NCBI GenBank assembly: GCA_017311185.1
Contig: JAESUZ010001741.1
Span: forward strand, 62,001 to 126,000
Origin: Proteles cristata cristata
Lineage: Eukaryota; Chordata; Mammalia; Carnivora; Hyaenidae
Reading direction: 5' to 3'
Length of the DNA: 64,000 bases
The position numbers were made by a program, and so were the translations under genes. Shown piece after piece: positions 1-9,366 of the stretch; within the stretch, counting starts at the first letter, position 1; every line of letters starts with the position of its first letter. Under the pieces are notes generated by a model that saw only the letters and a program-made list of their open reading frames with translations, was not told the DNA's origin and did not search any database.

Positions 1-57
1 GCTGGCGTGCGCGTGCTGGCGTGCGCGTGCTGGCGTGCGCGTGCGCGTGCTGGCGCG
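1..57. repeat. CpG-rich 14-bp tandem repeat
   Basis: The unit GCTGGCGTGCGCGT is repeated about three times, with an extra GCGCGT in the third copy and a decayed fourth copy. It is cut by the window edge. Confidence 0.8.
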
Positions 58-350
58 CGCGGGCACAGGAGCGGGAGCGGGCGCACTGTGGGGCAGGGGC
101 AGTCGGAGACGGAGGTCTTCCGGTTCGCGTTTTAGTTGCTGTTAAGAATTGGTTGCGCTGTCTTTGCAGAATTGAGAGGATTATTTAATTATAAGTGGCA
201 GGTCCCCTGTCCCCCAGCTGACATATCCGCACTCCAGGACCCTGTTTTCCCTAGTTGTGGAAAGGTTTGGGCAAATTGAAATGTAGCCTTTTTATAATAC
301 AAACCAATCTACGCAGGATATTTCTTCTTTTAAACCAGATTTTTCTTTTT
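58..350. other. Edge of a CpG-rich segment, then AT-rich DNA
   Basis: The first 150 bases are rich in CpG and fall off into ordinary AT-rich DNA. This could be the downstream shore of a CpG island, perhaps an upstream promoter of SCAND3, but no exon can be defined. Confidence 0.35.
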
Positions 351-398
351 CCCTTCCTTCCTTCCTTCCTTCCTTCCTTTCTCTTTCTCTCTTTCTCT
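351..398. repeat. (CTTC)n / CT-rich microsatellite
   Basis: CTTC units followed by CTCTTT runs directly abut the A-tail of the minus-strand SINE to the right, so it probably grew from that tail. Confidence 0.85.
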
Positions 399-580
399 TT
401 TTTTAAAGTTTAGAGAGAGTAAGCACAAGTGGGGGGAGGGACAGAGAGAGGGAGAAAATCTTAAGCAGGCTCTACACCCAGCAAGGAGCCCAAGGTGGGG
501 CTGATCCTGGTCCTGGGGTCATGACCTGAGCTGAAATCAAGAGTCAGATGCTCAACCCCCTCAGCTAGCAGGCACCCCCA
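399..580 (-). mobile_element. Carnivore tRNA-derived SINE, old copy
   Basis: Reverse-complement SINE ending in GGCACCCCC, clearly more diverged from the felid consensus than most copies in the window. Confidence 0.75.
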
Positions 581-616
581 CATATGATGTCTTAGTCTTA
601 AGATCAGAGAATGGAA

Positions 617-822
617 GGGGCACCTGGGGAGGCTCAGTTGAGTGGCCGACTCTTGACCTCGACTCAGGTCATGATCTCACCATTTGTGAGATCTAGCCCC
701 ACATTGGGCTCTGTGCTGGCAGCTCAGAGCCTGGAGTCCGCTTCAGATTCTGTGACTCCTTGTCTCTCTGCCAATCCCTTGCTTGTGCTGTCTCTCTCTC
801 TCTCTCAAAAAATAAAATAAAT
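617..822 (+). mobile_element. SINEC_Fc-type SINE
   Basis: Head GGGGCACCTGGGGAGGCTCA, internal block GGGCTCTGTGCTGGC, tail TCAAAAAATAAAATAAAT. Confidence 0.9.
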
Positions 823-1221
823 ATTAAATTTAATTAATTTTAATTTTTTAAAAAAACACGTGAACTTCATTCTTACTGTAAGCATGAAACAATCACTGCA
901 AAACTTGAAAGGTAGAGAGCAGTCTTACTAGATACTAATCTACCGTAAAGCATCATTAGATAACATTGTGGTACTGATACATGAGTAGATGGATCAATAA
1001 AGCAATAGAAGGTACAAAAGTAGACCCAAGCGCATATGAAAATTGAGTGTACAATACATTTGCTGTCTCAAATCATGGTAAGGAAAAATGGACTTTTAAA
1101 TAAATGTTGGAATAAAGGGATATAGCCATTTTGAAAAGGCACATTAAATCTATGTCTCATACCATATACCAGAAATAATAAAGTTTAGATGTGTCAGAGA
1201 TCAATATATAGAATTTAATTT

Positions 1222-1450
1222 AAAAAAAATTTTTTTTAATGTTTTATTTATTTCTAGGAGAGAGAGAGAGAGAGACAGCGTGAGCAGGGGAGGGTCAGAG
1301 AGAGAGGGAGTCACAGACTGAAACAGGCTCCAGGCTCTGAGCTGGCAGTCAGCACAGAGCCCGACGTGGGGCTCGAACCCACGAACCGTGAGATCATGAC
1401 CCAAGAGAAAGTCGGACGCTTAACCGACTAAGCCACCCAGGCGCCCCCCC
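1222..1450 (-). mobile_element. SINEC_Fc-type SINE
   Basis: A full-length copy flanked by TAGAATTTAATTT at 1,209-1,221 and 1,451-1,463. Confidence 0.92.
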
Positions 1451-1463
1451 TAGAATTTAATTT

Positions 1464-1674
1464 TTAAAAAATTTTAATAATGTTTTATTTCTGAGAGAGA
1501 CAGCGTGAACAGGGGAGGGTCAGAGAGAGAGGGAGACACAGAATTCAAAACAGGCTCCAGGCTCTGACCTAGCTGTCAGCACAGAGCCCAACGCGGGGCT
1601 CAAACCCACGAACCGTGACATCATGACCTTAGCCAAAGTTGGTTGCTTAACCGACTGAGCCACCCAGGCGTGCA
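1464..1674 (-). mobile_element. SINEC_Fc-type SINE
   Basis: Inserted in the same orientation right at the duplicated target of its left neighbour. Its body differs (AGTTGGTTGCTTAACCGACT), so it is a separate, different-subfamily insertion. Confidence 0.9.
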
Positions 1675-2156
1675 TCTGGGAATTTACTTTGAATATACGT
1701 GTCTACAAATAAGAGGACAACAGAGACGTAGGTTTTCATTGCAGCTGTTTGTAGAAGCAAAGTATTACAAGCAACCTAAATGCTGGTTCATATAGAATGA
1801 ATAAACTGTGGTGCATGAATATAATGTGGGACCATGTACATAAACATGAAGAAGGTATCTATGAACTGGTATGAGATGATTTCCAGAGAATATTCTTCTA
1901 GTAAGCAAAAAAAGGAAGGTGTGAACTACTATATAGAGGTATAAAAAAGTATATACACATTTGCATTAAATTTGTGTATATTATATATACACATATATAA
2001 GTGCAAATATTGGTGTATATGTGTGTGTGTGTGTGTATGTTTTACTTATTTTTGCAAAAATTAACAGAGTAAACCATCAACAACCAAAATGGTTTCTTAT
2101 GGGAGTGGAGGGGGAGCAGAGTATGAGCAAAACTCTGAATATATATTTTGATTTTT

Positions 2157-2342
2157 GGGGGAGCCTGAGTGGCTCAGTCGCGTAGGTATTGAATGCTTGA
2201 TTTTGGCTCAGGCCCTGATCTCGTGGTTTGTGGGATTGATTCCCACGTTGGGCTCTGAGCTGATAGCACAGAGCCTGCTTGGGATTCTCTCTCTCCGTCT
2301 CTGCCCCTCCTCCCTCTCAAAATTAATTAATTAAAAACTTTA
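2157..2342 (+). mobile_element. SINEC-type SINE
   Basis: Head GAGCCTGAGTGGCTCAGTCG and tail of TTAATTAATTAAAAAC. Confidence 0.88.
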
Positions 2343-2388
2343 AAAAATTATATGTTTTTATCTTTTATACCTTTAAATATTTTAAATT

Positions 2389-2586
2389 GTTTTAATGTTT
2401 ATTATTTTTGAGAGAGACAGAGCAAGCAGGGGAGGGGCAGAGAGAGAGGGAGACACAGAATCTGAAACAGGCTCCAGGCTCTGAGGTTCCAGCACAGAGC
2501 CCGATGCGGGGTTTGAACCCACAGACTGCGAAATAATGACCTCAACTGGAGTTGGCCGCTTAGCCGACAGAGCCACCCAGGCGCCC
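2389..2586 (-). mobile_element. SINEC_Fc-type SINE
   Basis: Reverse-complement copy ending GCCACCCAGGCGCCC; TTTTAAAT-like sequence on both sides may be the target duplication. Confidence 0.9.
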
Positions 2587-2620
2587 TTAAATGTTTTAAA
2601 TATTTAAAAAGCAATGTTAA

Positions 2621-2836
2621 GGGACCCTTGGGTGGCTCAGTTGGTTATGCGTCCCACTTTAGCTCAGGTCATGATCTCACAGTTAATGAGTTCAAGCCCT
2701 GCGACGAGCTCTATACTTAACAGCTCAGAGCCTGGAGCCTGTTTCTGATTCTGTGTCTCCCTCTCTCTCTGCCCCTCCTCCACGTTCTCGCTCTGTCTAA
2801 AAAAATGAAAAATAAAACGTTAAAAATTTTTTAAAT
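2621..2836 (+). mobile_element. SINE with perfect 15-bp target duplication
   Basis: AAAAAGCAATGTTAA occurs at 2,606-2,620 and again at 2,837-2,851, so the element boundaries are exact. Confidence 0.95.
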
Positions 2837-2851
2837 AAAAAGCAATGTTAA

Positions 2852-4246
2852 ATTCAAAGCGATTAAACACAGAAACAGGTGAACTCAACTGTATATCAAA
2901 ATTATTAACAATAACAGCAAAAACACAATTCAGGTGACTTGAACACAGTATTCTGACCATATGCTCTTAGTGGAATACTGTGTGTGGACCCATAAAGCTG
3001 TGAAGATACTGGTTTCACATAGTAGGTGTATGGTTGGAAATGTTCTACAACACAAAGCATTGTGATCCTGAAACCGCTCTGTGCTTATTGTCGGTAAAGG
3101 CAAATGAGTAAAGATGAACATTGTATTGAACTAAGTTTTTGTTTCACTGTGGGAGAAGGTATATATTCAAATGGAATATGGAAAGATGAAGCAAATCTTA
3201 CCAGTGTTGAGATTGAATTGAATTCATGATACTCTATCAGTTTATTTAGCAGCTGTACCATGAGAGTACCTGGAGGTGTGAGGCACCAGTGACAATGAGC
3301 CTCCCTGGTACTCAGTCTCTGTTACCAATGCTGTTGCTCCAAAGTGAATCTAGACTTCTTGGAAAAACAGCTGAAACTAGACCTGGGACAGGGAAAATAC
3401 AATGTGATCCTTGCGTCTATTATTCTGGGAAAATGGATGTGCTAAAAACAAAAAATAAAAAACAAAAAACTAGTGGGGTCATATCCAAAGGATGCAGGAG
3501 CCTGATCAACGGGGCTCTAGGGACTAAATGGGAGACATTTGGAGATCAAGGTGAGTAAGGACGGAATGGATTACAAAATAAGTCTATAGTGATATTCAAA
3601 GAGAGTGAAAGCTCTTTACAGAAAATGGTTAGCTAATAAATGTAGAAGGAAATATAAAGGCAGCCAGTCACCATTTTGCAACCCCTAGTATAAAAAATGA
3701 TTCAAGCAAAAATCATCAATGAATGCTAAAACCATTGGGGAATAAGATTTTTATGTAGATGCACAATCTTACCGCATCACTGACTTAGTAATTACAGTGG
3801 GAAAATGAATGGATAGATCTGGCAATCACTACCTTAACCAAGTGATCAAATTTTGCATTACCGATAATGAAATAAATTGATAGCATGTACCCTGTGACAT
3901 GACACTGTAAGTACACATAATAGTTACATACTTACATAGTAGTTTTCCAAAAATTATTCACCAGAATCTGTTTGTGAAGAAATAAGACAAATCTCTGACT
4001 TGGGGTATTCTATAAGATAACTGAGGGTCTGACTTTACAAAATTGAATGTCATAAAAAAGACTTGTGTTTTTTTTAGATTAAAAGAAGCAAAAGATATGT
4101 ATAAATATTGTTTCATAGACTTAAAACCATAAAATATGTTTTGGGGACAATTAGGGAAATTTAATTATCAACCATGTATGAGATGGTTAGTATAAGGGGC
4201 AGATAATGTTTTCTTTTTCCCCCTGCATCACACTGGGCCAATGTTT
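2852..4246. other. Unassigned AT-rich DNA, probable SCAND3 intron
   Basis: No exon or repeat family was recognised. One open stretch at 3,289-3,558 (89 codons, +) has no recognisable domain and is probably chance. There is no SCAN domain here. Confidence 0.4.
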
Positions 4247-4260
4247 TCCACATCAATTCT

Positions 4261-4488
4261 TTTTTTTTTTTTTTTTTGATGTTTTATTTATTTCTAGAGA
4301 GAGAGACAGCGTGAGCAGGGAGGGTCAGAGAGAGAGGGAGTGACAGACTCTGAAACAGGCTCCAGGCTCTGTGCAGTTAGCACAGAGCCCGACGCAGCAC
4401 AGAGCCCATGGGCTCGAACCCACGAACTGCGAGATCATGACCTAAGCGAAAGTCGGACGCTTAACCGACTAAGCCACCCAGGCGCCCT
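4261..4488 (-). mobile_element. SINEC_Fc-type SINE, first of a tandem pair
   Basis: Left target TCCACATCAATTCT at 4,247-4,260 and right target TCCACATTGATTCT at 4,489-4,502. Contains a small internal repeat of CACAGAGCCC. Confidence 0.93.
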
Positions 4489-4502
4489 TCCACATTGATT
4501 CT

Positions 4503-4733
4503 TTTTTTTTTTTAATATATTTTTTTTTAATGTTTTATTTATTTCTAGGAGAGAGAGAGAGAGCATGAGCAGGGAGGGTCAGAGAGAGAGGGAGTCACAG
4601 ACTCTGAAACAGGCTCCAGGCTCTGAGCTGGCAGTCAGCACAGAGCCCGACGCGGGGCTCGAACCCACGAACCGCAAGACCATGACCTGAGCGAAAGTCG
4701 GACGCTTAACCGACTAAGCCACCCGGGCGTCCC
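4503..4733 (-). mobile_element. SINEC_Fc-type SINE, second of a tandem pair
   Basis: Same orientation and subfamily as its neighbour. It is closed by a third target copy TCCACATCGATTCT at 4,734-4,747. Confidence 0.93.
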
Positions 4734-4747
4734 TCCACATCGATTCT

Positions 4748-5056
4748 AAAACAACTGTCAGATTCCTTTCTGGGTGAAATGGTCCTTATCAGATAATTTG
4801 CATAACTCCCACTCCAAAGATTTATTTTTAATTGCTTACACTGAGACCCATTTACAGTTTTCTTTTAATTGTCAGAATTTAGGGAGGATTCATTTAATGT
4901 GTTTGTGTTGTTATTTCCCCCAAACCGAAACCACAGGGATGAGTATCAGCTTCTGTCCAGTGGAGAAAGTTTCTGTTGTATGGCTCTGCTTTATTAGTCC
5001 CAGCATTTAAAAAAAAAAAATCTGTCCTTATTCTGTCTTGGCACTTGTCTTAAGAA
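4748..5056. other. Unassigned DNA
   Basis: AT-rich with an open stretch of 78 codons (4,774-5,010, +) that shows no known domain. Nothing else seen. Confidence 0.3.
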
Positions 5057-5066
5057 TTCAATGAAG

Positions 5067-5280
5067 GGGCACCTGAGGGGCTCAGTTGGTTAAATGTCTG
5101 ACTTTGACTTGGGTCATGATCTTGCAGTTCATGAGTTCAAGCCCTGCGTTGGGCTCTGTGCTCACAGCTCAGAGCCTGGAGCCTGCTTCATACTCTGTGT
5201 CTCCTCTCTGTGCCTCTCCCCTGCTCACACTGTCTCACTTTCTCAAAAATAAAGAAACATTAAAAAGAAATTTTTAAAAG
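5067..5280 (+). mobile_element. SINEC_Fc-type SINE
   Basis: Target duplication TTCAATGAAG at 5,057-5,066 and 5,281-5,290. It lies just 120 bp upstream of the SCAND3 linker exon. Confidence 0.93.
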
Positions 5281-5400
5281 TTCAATGAAGACTTTTTTTC
5301 TTCTTTCATTGTATTTCTGTAGGAGAATGTTCTGAGGTTTAGCTCTGCTTTGTGCAGTGATCACCTATATTCATTTCCAGATGTATCAATTTGTCCCCAG

Positions 5401-5548
5401 GTCCCACAGGGCAGAGATGGGCCGGAAATTCCTATGGAGGAAAGGAGTCCCCTGGAAGCAGCAGAGGAGTGCTTGGGTGCCCAGCTCCTGTCTGTGGAAG
5501 ATAGAATGGAATGTGACTCTCCAGAGCCACGCCCACTGCAAGACAATG
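5401..5548 (+). CDS. SCAND3: SCAND3/ZBED9 linker exon (between SCAN and integrase)
   Basis: This exon encodes about 49 residues beginning VPQGRDGPEIPMEERSPLE and ending PRPLQDN plus one base. It is acidic and proline-rich, like the linker that follows the SCAN domain in SCAN-zinc-finger genes. The acceptor TTTGTCCCCAG precedes 5,401; a second AG at 5,379-5,380 is possible. The donor is GTGAGG at 5,549. The exon ends with one base of a codon, and the integrase exon starts with the two bases needed to complete Gly, so the join is in phase. That phase match is the main support for the call. The preceding SCAN exon is not visible in the window. Confidence 0.75.
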
Positions 5549-6834
5549 GTGAGGAGGTTTATTTAGTCTAGGAGGAGGGTGGGATTTGGGAGCGGGAAGG
5601 GTCTACTCATGAAAAGCTATGAAATCTCATCCATTGCAGCCTTACTGAATTCAGCGGAGGGCAGATCAGCCAGCGTCGTGTGACACTATTAAAGGAGTTA
5701 AGCGGCCAGGTGATAATGTAAGAAATCGTTGAATACAAGATTTTTGATAGGTATTTTCCAATGGAATTACATCCCTATGGATAAATCAGGAGCCTCGGTC
5801 CCGAGACGCTGAGCACGGGTCCGATTTCTAAAGCCTCTGCCCCAGTTTTTGTCGCACATGATGTTTAAGGCTTGGAAATACTGCTCAGAAATTCTACTAA
5901 AGAAAATGGAATTTCTGGGGCGCCTGGGTGGCTTAGTCAGTTAAGCGTCTGACTTTCGCTTAGGTCATGATCTTGCTGTTCGCGGTTTCGAGCCCCGCGT
6001 CGGGCTGTGTGCTGACAGCCAGCTCGGAGCCTGGAGCCTGTTTCAGTCTGTGACCCCCTCTCTCTCTGACCCTCGCCTGCTCGTGCTGTCTCTCTCTCTC
6101 CTAGAAATAAATAAAAATATATTAAAAAAAAAAAAAGCAAATGGAATTTCTGAAGTCCGTGCCCCTCAGCATTTCAAGGACTGTTAATAGGATTAGTGTG
6201 GCGGAGTCAAGGGCACAGGCTGGCTGCCTCTGTCTTTCCCACAAGTCTCAGGTGTCGGCCATACGTGTTACCTCTCGTAGCGTCCTAACAACTCCCGGCC
6301 TGTCCTACGCCTACTGACAGCCTCCCCCCTCCTGGAGCGCGTGTTCTCCTGGTTCTCCTTCACGGTGCCTAATATTCCTCATATTCCCCAAATTCATCTT
6401 GTTCACCCTCCTCTTCTCCTCATGGCTCCACAGCGTGACACAAAATGTATTTCCGTGGGAAGAAATGCTATCTATACGGTGGCCTTTTCAGTCACATTGT
6501 GAGACGTTGAAATTATGCCCCAAATATTGCTGTAACAGTGAACTTGACTTAACAGAACAAAATGTGGTATATGGTATAGTCTGGGTCTTTAAAAAAAAAA
6601 AATCTATTACTGGGGCACGTGACTGGCTCAGATCAGAACTTTTTGTTCCTCACTTGGGTTCTTCATTTACCTTCTATTTCTCCAAGGCTGGACTCCCTGA
6701 CCAAAACAGTGTTCCCCCAACTTGTGTGCCCACAGCCTGTGTTTCTACCCCAAGCTCTAGTGACTGCTTGGCAGTGTATATATTTTAAATGATATTCCCA
6801 AATATCCTAAATAATTTTTTTCTTTATATTTTAG
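5549..6834 (+). other. SCAND3 intron with one SINE
   Basis: Runs from donor GTGAGG to acceptor TTTATATTTTAG at 6,823-6,834. Apart from the SINE at 5,918-6,140, a fragment of a SINE head may lie near 6,611. An open stretch at 6,399-6,788 has no recognisable domain. Confidence 0.6.
5918..6140 (+). mobile_element. SINEC_Fc-type SINE
   Basis: TGGAATTTCTG lies just before the head and again at 6,141-6,151. Confidence 0.93.
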
Positions 6835-8318
6835 GGTCATTTTTGTGGCTTTCCATGATGTCTCACAGTGTGGGTGATGATAACCCCAGTAGCTTAGACA
6901 CTAATGAACCAGAAAACATGAGAGAGAAGTTCTTCAGGAGCTTAGCAGTGTTGCTGGAAAACAAAAGTAATAATACCAAGATATTTTCCAAAGCAAAGTA
7001 CTGCCAGTTAATTCAGGAAGTTAAAGAGGCTAAAGCAAAGGCAAGAAAGGAATCTGTTGACTACCGTCGCTTAGCGAGGTTTGATGTGATCCTTGTGCAA
7101 GGAAATGAGAAGCTTATTGAGGCTCTAAATGGGGAAACAGATAAAGTTCGGTATTACTTACACAGCGAGGAGCTATTTGACATTCTGCACCACACACATC
7201 TCAGCATTGGGCACGGTGGACGTACTCGCATGGAAAAGGAGCTACAAGCAAAATACAAGAACATCACAAAAGAAGTTATAATGCTGTACCTGACACTCTG
7301 CAGACCTTGCCAACAGAAACATTCGAAACTCAAGAAAGTTCTAACATCGAACCCGATTAAGGAAGTTAATTCAAGATGCCACGTGGATCTTATAGACATG
7401 CAATTAAATCCTGATGGGGAGTATAAGTTTATTATGCATTATCAAGACCTTCGTACAAAGTTGAGTTTTTTGCGGTCACTAAAATCTAAAAGGCCTAAGG
7501 AAGTGGCACATGCTCTTTTAGATATTTTTACAATTATCGGAGCACCCAGTGTCCTACAATCTGACAGTGGAAGGGAATTTTCAAGCCAGATTGTCAATGA
7601 ACTCAGTAATATTTGGCCAGAGTTGAAAATTGTCCACGGGAAGCCTCAGCCCTGTCAAAGCTGCAGTTCTATGAACCAAGCTAATGAGGATATCCAAAAT
7701 AGGATTATCTCCTGGATGCAAGCTAACAATTCATCACACTGGGCCGAGTTTTTGTGGTTCATTCAGATGATCCAAAATCAGCCCTATCACAGAAGCATGC
7801 AACTGAATCCATTTGAAGGCACCTTCAGCTCTGAAGCTAAACCAGGCCTCTGTCACCCTCAGTTAACCGAGGAACTCATTGCCAGCCCGAATCAAGAAAA
7901 TGAATTTGAACCAGGCGACAAAGAATTAGAGAATCCACTGGGGGCACAGTATGAAGAAAGCATTGAGACTGGAACCGATAGTAGTGATATTGAAGAGAAT
8001 CTTTCTATTACTCCTATGGTGGCTGTGAAAAACCCACCTGAAAGCAGATTAAAATTTTTATCCTGTGTAGTTTGTGGAAAAGAATGCTCAGAAGCTAATA
8101 GTTGCATATCATGTGATGGAAGTGTCCATGCAGGCTGTGGGGTGCCCTCCGCACATGAGACCGCAGGCTGCCATCACAGAATAACGTGCAATCTTTGCCA
8201 CGAGGCCACCACAATGAAAAGGAAACATGATGAGACCCAAAGAAATTTGACTGGTCAACCTTCCAAAATGCTAAAGCTGTCAGAGACCCCATTTTCATCA
8301 GACAAAGTAGGGGATTGG
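6835..8318 (+). CDS. SCAND3: SCAND3/ZBED9 integrase-domain exon
   Basis: This single exon of about 494 codons is uninterrupted. In order it encodes: a short basic region; an integrase zinc-binding region with HTHLSIGH and CRPC (about 7,190-7,310); an integrase core with HVDLIDM (Asp codon 7,386-7,388) and LQSDSGREF (Asp codon 7,563-7,565); an acidic stretch; and a Cys/His-rich module with CVVC, CISC and CNLC (about 8,060-8,200). At the expected third catalytic position the motif reads SSMNQANED, so Asn (7,674-7,676) stands where Glu is expected. The domain therefore looks structural, not catalytic. Acceptor TTTTAG ends at 6,834 and donor GTAAGAG starts at 8,319. An ATG at 6,789 precedes the acceptor and is not the expected start. 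Family knowledge: SCAND3 (ZBED9) joins SCAN, integrase and hAT modules. It is probably nuclear and DNA-binding; its function is not established. Confidence 0.9.
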
Positions 8319-9366
8319 GTAAGAGTTTGAGTACCTGCTGTAGATGAAAGTGGGGGAAGAGCTTCATTACTTTTCACTGTGCTCATGATGAGTGAGAATG
8401 TTTGGCAGCATATATACTAAATAAAGCACAGGGTGGTCAACTTGGATTTGTTTTCTCCAGAGAAAAGCCCATTACTTCTAATTCGCCCCCCAACCCTGTT
8501 ATTAGGTTGGAAGTTATAACCTTGAATGCTGCTTTATTTGTTGTGTAGACTGATGAGAGTCTCTTTCACTCCATCCTGGTGACTGGAATTCCTTGGAGGG
8601 ATAAAAAAGCTAAGATCTGGGGGGTAAATGGTGTGTGTGAGGGTGTGTTTCTGCGGGAGGGTGAACGTGGGAAAAGCTGAACTTACTGTTACCTTGGGCA
8701 GAGAGCTGAACTGAGAAAGGGCTTCTCGGGTCAAGTGAAGTAGTTAGGAAAGGGAAGAGATGGCCAGTTGGATTGCGAGATACGGGTTTATATTGAGGAA
8801 AAGTTCACTTTTCAGATTTAAATAGAGAACATGAGATAAAAGGCCAAAGAGCTTTATTTTAAATCTGTAGGTTTCATAAAGTAGAATTAATGTGTGTTGA
8901 GTGTAGAATTTTGAAATACAGGGACTGTATTTGATTTGATTTGGGCCAGTGGTACCTGAGTGTGATCTTCTGATCAGTACTGGTCTGCAGACTTTGTACC
9001 AGTGTACAGTGAGGCAAGTGTACTAATCAGGAGTATTTAGAAATTTGCCACACTTTGCACTGCTGTAGCGCCCGGCACGTGACTTCTGAACTCGCGTTTC
9101 TGAATAGAACGCTGGCTGCTGTGGGTGCTGTTCACGCGCAGGGCGAGTCACGTGCCAGCGCTTGCACAGCACTCAGGCAGCTACAGTGCGTGATATTTTA
9201 TGGCTAGTTTGCTGTAACTCAGGAAAATGTAAGCAATTATTTATCTCTGTAACTTCATTTTAAAACCATTTTTAAATTTTTAATCAAATCTAGTTTTTAA
9301 TTTGTAGCTTAGCATTATTAGATAAAGGAGGAAAGTAACATGTTTATTTTTAATCCTGATTTGCAG
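8319..9366 (+). other. SCAND3 last intron
   Basis: Intron from GTAAGAG to acceptor GATTTGCAG. It contains an AATAAA at about 8,420 that could end a short transcript, and hAT-like debris with an inverted repeat at 8,947-9,185. Confidence 0.7.
8947..9185 (+). mobile_element. Possible hAT (Charlie-like) 5' remnant
   Basis: Starts with CAGTGGTACCTGAG, which resembles hAT terminal repeats. This is followed by GTACTGGTCTGCAGAC and a CpG-bearing inverted repeat (GGCACGTGACT at 9,074-9,084; AGTCACGTGCC at 9,146-9,156). It lies 400 bp upstream of the hAT-derived exon. Whether it belongs to the same ancestral element is inference. Confidence 0.35.

Larger units (their letters stand above)
860..2156 (+). 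mobile_element. Old L1 remnant, ORF2 3' part
   Basis: Degraded L1 ORF2-like DNA (plus-strand phrases such as the segment at 960-1,050 and 1,700-1,900). It is interrupted by two minus-strand SINEs and ends in TA/TG-rich DNA near 1,970-2,040. No intact frame. Confidence 0.55.

Noticed and set aside
1..5300. Search for the SCAN-domain exon of SCAND3
   Set aside because: No sequence resembling the SCAN domain was seen; about 140 residues are missing from the visible exons, so it is probably left of the window.
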